Source of the DNA: Planctomycetota bacterium
Lineage (GTDB): Bacteria; Planctomycetota; MHYJ01; WSZJ01
DNA: 36,560 bases
Assembly (NCBI GenBank): GCA_016190145.1
Contig: JACPRD010000091.1
Coordinates: forward strand, 1-36,560
Reading direction: 5' to 3'
Shown here piece by piece: positions 30,915 to 36,560 of the stretch. The position numbers and the translations under genes are program-made. The notes under the pieces were generated by a model, which made no database searches, had not been told where the DNA came from, and saw only the letters and a list, made by a program, of their open reading frames with translations. Position 1 is the stretch's first letter. Every line of letters starts with the position of its first letter.

Positions 30915-32537
30915 TCATGTCCCGGGGTGACGGAGGTGAAGAGGTTCCGCGGCGCGTCCGGCCTCCGGCGCATCGGGCTTCACGGTGTCTCTGGGAAGCG
31001 CAATCCGCACCTCGGTCCCGCGGCCCGCCTCGCTCTCGATCTCCAGTCTCCCGCCGTGCGCTTCGATCATCTTCCGCGAGATGGCCAGGCCGAGGCCGGT
31101 CCCGCGCGTCTTGGTGGTGAAGAACGGAGAGAACAGCCGCGCCTGGTGTTCGGGGGCGATCCCCGTCCCCGTGTCGATGATCCGCATGAGCACTTCCCCC
31201 GGCAGTTCCTCGACGGCGATCCGGATGACGCCTCCGCGCGGCATGGCGTCGGCGGCGTTCTGGACGATATTGAAGAGGACTTCCTGGAGGAGTCGGGGGT
31301 CAGCGTTGAGTTCGACTTTCTCGGGGGTTTCGCGCCGGATGGAGATGCGGCGCATGCGTTCCTGCTGGCTGATGATGCGTGTGACGCGGTCGATGACGTC
31401 GACGAGCTCGGTGGCCTGCAGTTCGGGGGTCCAGGGGCGCGCGAAGATGAGGAGGTCGCGCACGGTCTCATCGAGGCGGCGGACCTGGGCGAGGATTTCG
31501 GAGACGATTTCGCGGCGGTGGTCGTTTTTCGGGATGGCATCGGCGATGACCTGGATGGCGCCGCTGATTCCGGCGAGGGGGTTCTTGATTTCGTGGGCGA
31601 CGGTGGCGGCGAGCTCGCCGACGGCGGCGAGGCTCTGGGTGCGCACGAGTTCCGCCTGGAGGCGCTTGATCCGGGTCATGTCGCGCAGGATCGCGGAACG
31701 TCCGATCGTCTGGCCCGCGCGGTCCCGGATCGCGGACGTCGTGAGGTTCAGCGTCAGGCGCCGCCCGTCGCGCGCGATCCGGACGGTTTCGTAGCCGGCG
31801 AGGAAGCCCTCGCGTTCCACGGCGTTGCGGATGTCCCGCAGTTCGCCGCGCGCGCGCAGGTCTTCGGGGACCAGGAGGTCGAATTCCTTCCCCAGGATCT
31901 CCGACGACGTGTACCCGAACATCCGCTCCGCCCCGCGGTTCCACGACCGGATCCGGTCCTTCATGTCGACGATCACGATCGCGTCGGCCGAGTTCTCGAG
32001 GATGTTCTCGAGGTACTCCTTGCTCGCCCGCAACTCTTCCAGGAGCATCGACCGCTCGAGCGCCACCGAGATGTGACCTGCGACGAGGCGCGTGAGGCGC
32101 GCGTGCTCGGGGGTGTAGGCGTTGCGGCTGCGGGAGGAGAAGAACAGGACGCCGAAGGGATTTCCGCGGGCGATGAGGGGGAGGGAGAGGCTGGAGAGCA
32201 TGCCTTCGCGGAAGATCAGGCGGGTGGCCTCGGACTGCGGGTGGGCCTTCAGGTACTCCTCGATGTCGTCGATGATGCGGGGCTCGCCGGTGCGCATGAG
32301 GGGTTCGAGGCTGGAGCCGCGCAGCGGGGCGGAGTAGCCCTCGCGGAGGACCATGGGGCCGTCGGAGCGGGAGGAGTGGAGGGTGAGGAGGTCGTGGGCG
32401 GGGTCGTAGAGGGCGACGGCCATCCGGCTGCAAGGGATCAGGCCGGTCATGCGCGCGTAGATCGAGTCGAAGATCTCCTGGAAGCTGCGCCCGGCGTTGA
32501 GATCCTGGACGATTTCACTGATCAGATCGGGACTCAT
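30915..32537 (-). CDS. GAF-PAS sensor histidine kinase (NtrB-like transmitter)
   Basis: The 540-residue soluble kinase has four parts. The GAF domain (about 12-165) is typical, with the MAVALYDPAHDLLTLHSS and PLIARGNPFGVLFFSS strands. The PAS domain (about 173-290) has ENSADAIVIVDMKDRIRSWNRGAERMFGY. The dimerisation domain has phospho-acceptor His315 in AHEIKNPLAGI. The ATPase domain has QNAADAM, DTGTGIAPEH, FFTTKTRGTGLGLAI and GRGTE. The H box and N box are of the NtrB/AtoS type that pairs with NtrC-like regulators, so it may talk to the regulator at 13168-14553. No receiver is adjacent. The ATG at 32537 is chosen over an upstream alternative because the domain begins there, but no ribosome site is strong. 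Confidence 0.92.
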   Translation of the reverse strand: MSPDLISEIVQDLNAGRSFQEIFDSIYARMTGLIPCSRMAVALYDPAHDLLTLHSSRSDGPMVLREGYSAPLRGSSLEPLMRTGEPRIIDDIEEYLKAHPQSEATRLIFREGMLSSLSLPLIARGNPFGVLFFSSRSRNAYTPEHARLTRLVAGHISVALERSMLLEELRASKEYLENILENSADAIVIVDMKDRIRSWNRGAERMFGYTSSEILGKEFDLLVPEDLRARGELRDIRNAVEREGFLAGYETVRIARDGRRLTLNLTTSAIRDRAGQTIGRSAILRDMTRIKRLQAELVRTQSLAAVGELAATVAHEIKNPLAGISGAIQVIADAIPKNDHRREIVSEILAQVRRLDETVRDLLIFARPWTPELQATELVDVIDRVTRIISQQERMRRISIRRETPEKVELNADPRLLQEVLFNIVQNAADAMPRGGVIRIAVEELPGEVLMRIIDTGTGIAPEHQARLFSPFFTTKTRGTGLGLAISRKMIEAHGGRLEIESEAGRGTEVRIALPRDTVKPDAPEAGRAAEPLHLRHPGT

Positions 32538-32676
32538 GGGCAGGCTATCTGCAAGCCTCGGGCCGGGTGGCCCATCGGGCTGAGGTGTTGAAGAGCGCCC
32601 GGTTTTGCGTGAATTCACCACCCCCTATGGAATTTGGCCCGGCGAAAGCAGACACCCGGAAGCATAGCGAGTCTCC

Positions 32677-32721
32677 GCCACTGGTCACTGGCCACTGGTC
32701 ACTGGCCACTGGCCACTGGCC
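32677..32721. repeat. Heptanucleotide tandem repeat (GCCACTG/GTCACTG)x6
   Basis: Six contiguous 7-bp units alternate between GCCACTG and GTCACTG, followed by a partial seventh unit. They sit seven bases from the stop codon of the TorD-like gene and upstream of the histidine kinase gene, at the 3' boundary of the nitrite oxidoreductase operon. It is the longest 7-bp array in the window. Confidence 0.93.
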
Positions 32722-32727
32722 CTTTGC

Positions 32728-33447
32728 CTACTCCTCGGCCTCCTCCTCCTCCACCGGCTCCGGCGGCAGCGGAATCGGTTCCGCACTCACGTTTCCCGGC
32801 GTCACCCCCAGCAGGCCGCAATCCGCCCTGAGAACCGCCGTCAACAGCGTGCCCAGAGCCTGCGTCCACGGAATCGGCGCTTTCTGCGTCAGAATCTCCC
32901 CGAATACCGGTCCCCAGCGCCCGACATGATCCTTGAAAAACTTCTTCGCCGCATCCAGCGTCACCGCGGCGCCCTCCCCGTCTTCCTTCTCCCGCGCCAC
33001 CAGCTCCTTTACCGCCAGGAAATGCCCGAACTCCAGCTCGAGCGCGATGTGGTCCACCCGCTCGCCCGTCCCCGCCCGCACCTTGAGCCCGAACGCCTCG
33101 TAGAACGCCGCGATGTCGGCCATATCCTGCGTTTCCTGGAAGGGATGCGAGCTGCCGAACCGGGTCTCGTGCGGCGGCCATTTGTCCGAGATCGTGTGGC
33201 CGAAGACGGCGAGGTGCGCGGACTCGAGCGACGCGTCCGTCTGCTCCGCGAGCTGGCGGCGGATCTCCTCCAGAGCGGCGCTCACGGCTTCGGAACTCCA
33301 GGCCGCCGCCGTCTCCGCCGGCGGGAGATCGTCGCGCAGCGCCTGGAGCGCGCCTGCCTTCGGGTACGAGAACGCGCGCGCGAGAAACCGGTAGTAAAGC
33401 GCCCTCGCGAACGTCGGGTCGATCAGGCCGGGCAGAGTGTCGTTCAT
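32728..33447 (-). CDS. TorD/NarJ-family molybdoenzyme assembly chaperone
   Basis: The 239-residue all-helical protein fits the TorD/DmsD/NarJ superfamily. It has an N-terminal ARALYYRFLARAFSYP helix and an AHLAVFGH segment. The central conserved block reads PPHETRFGSSHPFQETQDMADIAAFYEAFGL, which is close to the PYESxY...MADIxxFYxAFGL pattern of the family. VDHIALELEFGHFLAVKE and FFKDHVGRWGP follow. The acidic C-terminus (EEEEAEE) is species-specific. Such chaperones hold the catalytic subunit until molybdenum cofactor is inserted. It lies ten bases after nxrB and is the last gene of the operon, so its client is most likely the NxrA-like subunit. Confidence 0.9.
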   Translation of the reverse strand: MNDTLPGLIDPTFARALYYRFLARAFSYPKAGALQALRDDLPPAETAAAWSSEAVSAALEEIRRQLAEQTDASLESAHLAVFGHTISDKWPPHETRFGSSHPFQETQDMADIAAFYEAFGLKVRAGTGERVDHIALELEFGHFLAVKELVAREKEDGEGAAVTLDAAKKFFKDHVGRWGPVFGEILTQKAPIPWTQALGTLLTAVLRADCGLLGVTPGNVSAEPIPLPPEPVEEEEAEE

Positions 33448-33457
33448 GGCGGGGTCC

Positions 33458-34732
<1,275 letters not shown>

Positions 34733-34743
34733 GTCGCGCCTCC

Positions 34744-35022
34744 TTAGTTGTCGCCTTCCGCCACTTCCGCCGGTGCCCACTCCTCCAGGACCCGGTCGAG
34801 CAGTCCCGTCACGAACTCCTCCCCCCGTTCCACGAACACGCGGTGCGTGCCCGCGTAGAACGGGTCCCGGAACAGCCGGAGAAGCCGGTCCCGGTCGAAT
34901 CCGAGCAGCAGGAACTCCTCGACGACCGCCCGCACCATGTCCTCGTCCGCCTGCGCCGTCGCGGGCACGCCCATCCCGATGAATTCCATCGGGTCCGTTT
35001 CTTCGAATTCTTCCTTCGACAT
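34744..35022 (-). CDS. Small acidic protein of unknown function between nxrA and nxrB
   Basis: This 92-residue product is not recognised. It is acidic at both ends and has a helical centre with DEDMVRAVVEEFLLLGFDRD, RLLRLFRDPFYAGTH and RGEEFVTGLLDRVLEE. It has no Cys, no membrane segment and no signal peptide. A GGGGAT-type ribosome site lies upstream of the ATG. It starts 13 bases after the nxrA stop and ends 11 bases before the nxrB start, so it is certainly cotranscribed with them. Possible roles are a subunit, a maturation factor or an inhibitor of the complex; the sequence does not decide. Its coding bias matches the neighbours. Confidence 0.8.
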   Translation of the reverse strand: MSKEEFEETDPMEFIGMGVPATAQADEDMVRAVVEEFLLLGFDRDRLLRLFRDPFYAGTHRVFVERGEEFVTGLLDRVLEEWAPAEVAEGDN

Positions 35023-35035
35023 GACGCGATCCCCT

Positions 35036-36560
35036 TTAGGTTTTCGTGACGTCGCCCAGCAGGTACTTCTTCATCCAGTCGCTCTCCCCGCCCGGCGCGA
35101 ATCCCGTCGCCCCCGGCGCCCACACGCCCTGGCCGTTCAGGCCGCCGTTCTCCGCCTTCGTCACCTTCACGATCGTCTCCTTCGGAACCGTGTTGACCGC
35201 GTGGTTGTCAGCCTCACCGCCGAAGAGGAAGCCCATCCGTGCCTTGGCCTTATGGAAGAGCGAATCCGTCTGGTGCATCGGCATCAGCCAGCCGCGGGTG
35301 ATCGACTGCTGGGAGCCGTAGCGGAAACTCGACTGGTACCCGGTCCCGCCCGACTGTGCGCGGCCGTCCTCGCGCGTCTCGTGCGCCTTGACCGACTTCT
35401 CCGTCGCGATGAACGGCGCGTGCTTCATCATCACGATGGCGTACGGGTACGCGGAGTTGAACTTCGCCCGCAGCATGAGCCGGCTCACCTTGTACTGCGG
35501 ATCGTCGGGTTTCCATCCGATGAACGGCCGATCCGCGGGGTTCGCGTCGACGTAGACGTAATCGCCGTCCGAAATCCCGAGGTCGTGGGCGGCCTGGGGA
35601 TTGATGTGAAGCTGGTGCTCGCCGACCCCCGGCTGGCGCTTGTCCCGGCGGTACGGGTCCCCGAACTGGTTGTTCCAGATGAACTGCCAGTCGGTCACCT
35701 GCCACTGCGAGTGCGTCGAATGCCGCGACTTCGGCGTCAGGCAGTAGAACTTGAACCCGGCCTCGTAGAGCGGATTCTTCGACTCCTTCACCTCGCTCCA
35801 CGGCTTCCTGATGTTCCTCACCTGCCGCTCGTCCCAGCCCATCGCGTCCTCCGGAATCCCGTAGGACTGCGGACGGATATACGGATTCGAACTCACGATC
35901 ACGTTCGGCAGGTAGGGCGTCGCCTCCGGCCCTTCCCGGTGCACGATGAAGTTCTCCCCGTACTCGATGACCTCGTCTTCGTCGTTGTAACTCTGCAGCC
36001 TCCCCGTCGGCGTGTGGAACGGCTGCGAGTCCGCGATCTGCTCGTAGAACGGGACGCGGGGGTAGGTCCGGAAGAGAAAGAGCGCGGCGCCGGGCTCGCC
36101 GTACTTCCCGTCCAGGATGTCCTTCACCCTGTATCCGCGCGCCGTCGTGGACGCGTCGAGAAGGCGCTGGATGTACACGTCCGTCTTCCCCTCGTGCGTG
36201 AACTTCCAGAGATCCGTCAGCCGCGGCTCGTCGATCTCCTCGCCCAGCGCCTTGGAGGCGCGCGCGAGGATCACCGGGTCGTCCATCGTGTCGTACACCG
36301 GCTTGATCCCGCGCCCCCAGATCTGCAGGAACGGGTTGGAGCACGACGCCGTGACCTCGTACTCCTGGAATTCCATCCAGCAGTTCGCGGCGAACACGAT
36401 GTCGGAGTACTCGACGCTCGACGTCATCTCGATGTCGGTCGAGCAGATCAGCTCGATCTTCGTGTTGGTCTTCATGAGCATCTGGTAGGCCCACTTCGCG
36501 TTGTTGAAGAGGTTCACGTTCGTGAACCACAGGAACTTCGTGGGCGTGGGCATGTGGGAC
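35036..36560 (-). CDS. nxrA: Nitrite oxidoreductase/nitrate reductase alpha subunit, molybdenum-binding (NxrA type), 5' part outside window
   Basis: The visible 507 residues are the C-terminal part of a DMSO-reductase-family type II catalytic subunit, which is usually over 1100 residues long. The frame is open to the window edge with a normal continuation before the first Met, so the gene is cut, not short. Marks are TKFLWFTNVNLFNNAKWAY, IELICSTDIEMTSSVEYSD, WGRGIKPVYDT, FHTPTGRLQSY, LTPKSRHSTHSQW and a C-terminal cofactor-binding region with NPQAAHDLGISDGDYVYV. The N-terminal cluster, the molybdenum ligand Asp and any Tat signal lie outside the window, so periplasmic or cytoplasmic location cannot be read. 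The sequence type suggests nitrite oxidation or nitrate reduction; chlorate or other substrates are less likely. Confidence 0.9.
   Translation of the reverse strand, partial: SHMPTPTKFLWFTNVNLFNNAKWAYQMLMKTNTKIELICSTDIEMTSSVEYSDIVFAANCWMEFQEYEVTASCSNPFLQIWGRGIKPVYDTMDDPVILARASKALGEEIDEPRLTDLWKFTHEGKTDVYIQRLLDASTTARGYRVKDILDGKYGEPGAALFLFRTYPRVPFYEQIADSQPFHTPTGRLQSYNDEDEVIEYGENFIVHREGPEATPYLPNVIVSSNPYIRPQSYGIPEDAMGWDERQVRNIRKPWSEVKESKNPLYEAGFKFYCLTPKSRHSTHSQWQVTDWQFIWNNQFGDPYRRDKRQPGVGEHQLHINPQAAHDLGISDGDYVYVDANPADRPFIGWKPDDPQYKVSRLMLRAKFNSAYPYAIVMMKHAPFIATEKSVKAHETREDGRAQSGGTGYQSSFRYGSQQSITRGWLMPMHQTDSLFHKAKARMGFLFGGEADNHAVNTVPKETIVKVTKAENGGLNGQGVWAPGATGFAPGGESDWMKKYLLGDVTKT

Noticed and set aside
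32677-32721. Repeat array as a possible CRISPR
   Set aside because: The units are 7 bp, contiguous and without spacers, and no cas gene is present.

Overview
This is a GC-rich bacterial window whose gene content looks most like a planctomycete or a related uncultured lineage. The pointers are a very large membrane-anchored Ser/Thr kinase with a DUF1080-like C-terminal half, a lineage-specific family of anchored repeat/PDZ proteins, and a nitrite oxidoreductase of the Nitrospira/anammox sequence type. The GC content is well above that of known anammox genomes, so the assignment is an inference. No rRNA, tRNA, CRISPR array or transposase gene was seen.

Positions 1-6.8 kb (minus strand) form one possible transcription unit. 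It runs ispD, two outer-membrane beta-barrel proteins, a HEAT-like anchored protein, a PDZ-anchored protein, then ispF (cut by the window edge). From 6.9 to 12.8 kb come an AbrB/VapC toxin-antitoxin pair behind three phased operator-like repeats, two more PDZ-anchored paralogues, rlmN, and a tandem pair of membrane diguanylate cyclases.

From 13.2 to 16.8 kb lie an NtrC-type regulator, a formate/nitrite-family channel and a protoglobin-coupled histidine kinase. This looks like a sensing and transport block for nitrogen oxides or oxygen. A 1242-residue kinase follows (16.9-20.6 kb). From 20.8 to 30.7 kb is a stress region: four tandem-domain universal stress proteins, two CBS-domain proteins, a divergent GroEL without the usual Gly-Met tail, a methyltransferase, MobB, a HEPN/nucleotidyltransferase pair and a YwiC-like membrane protein.

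From 30.9 kb to the right edge lie a GAF-PAS histidine kinase and then, transcribed leftwards, nxrA (3' part only), a 92-residue unknown gene, nxrB and a TorD-type chaperone. MobB (cofactor), the TorD-like protein (assembly), the FNT channel (substrate or product traffic), YwiC (next to nar genes in Bacillus) and the sensors can all be read as a support system for this molybdoenzyme.

The intergenic spaces carry two kinds of repeat not explained by the genes. One is heptanucleotide tandem arrays with changing sequence, mostly of the form GCCnnnn. The other is a roughly 70-bp hairpin-bearing element that occurs as inverted pairs at two places.
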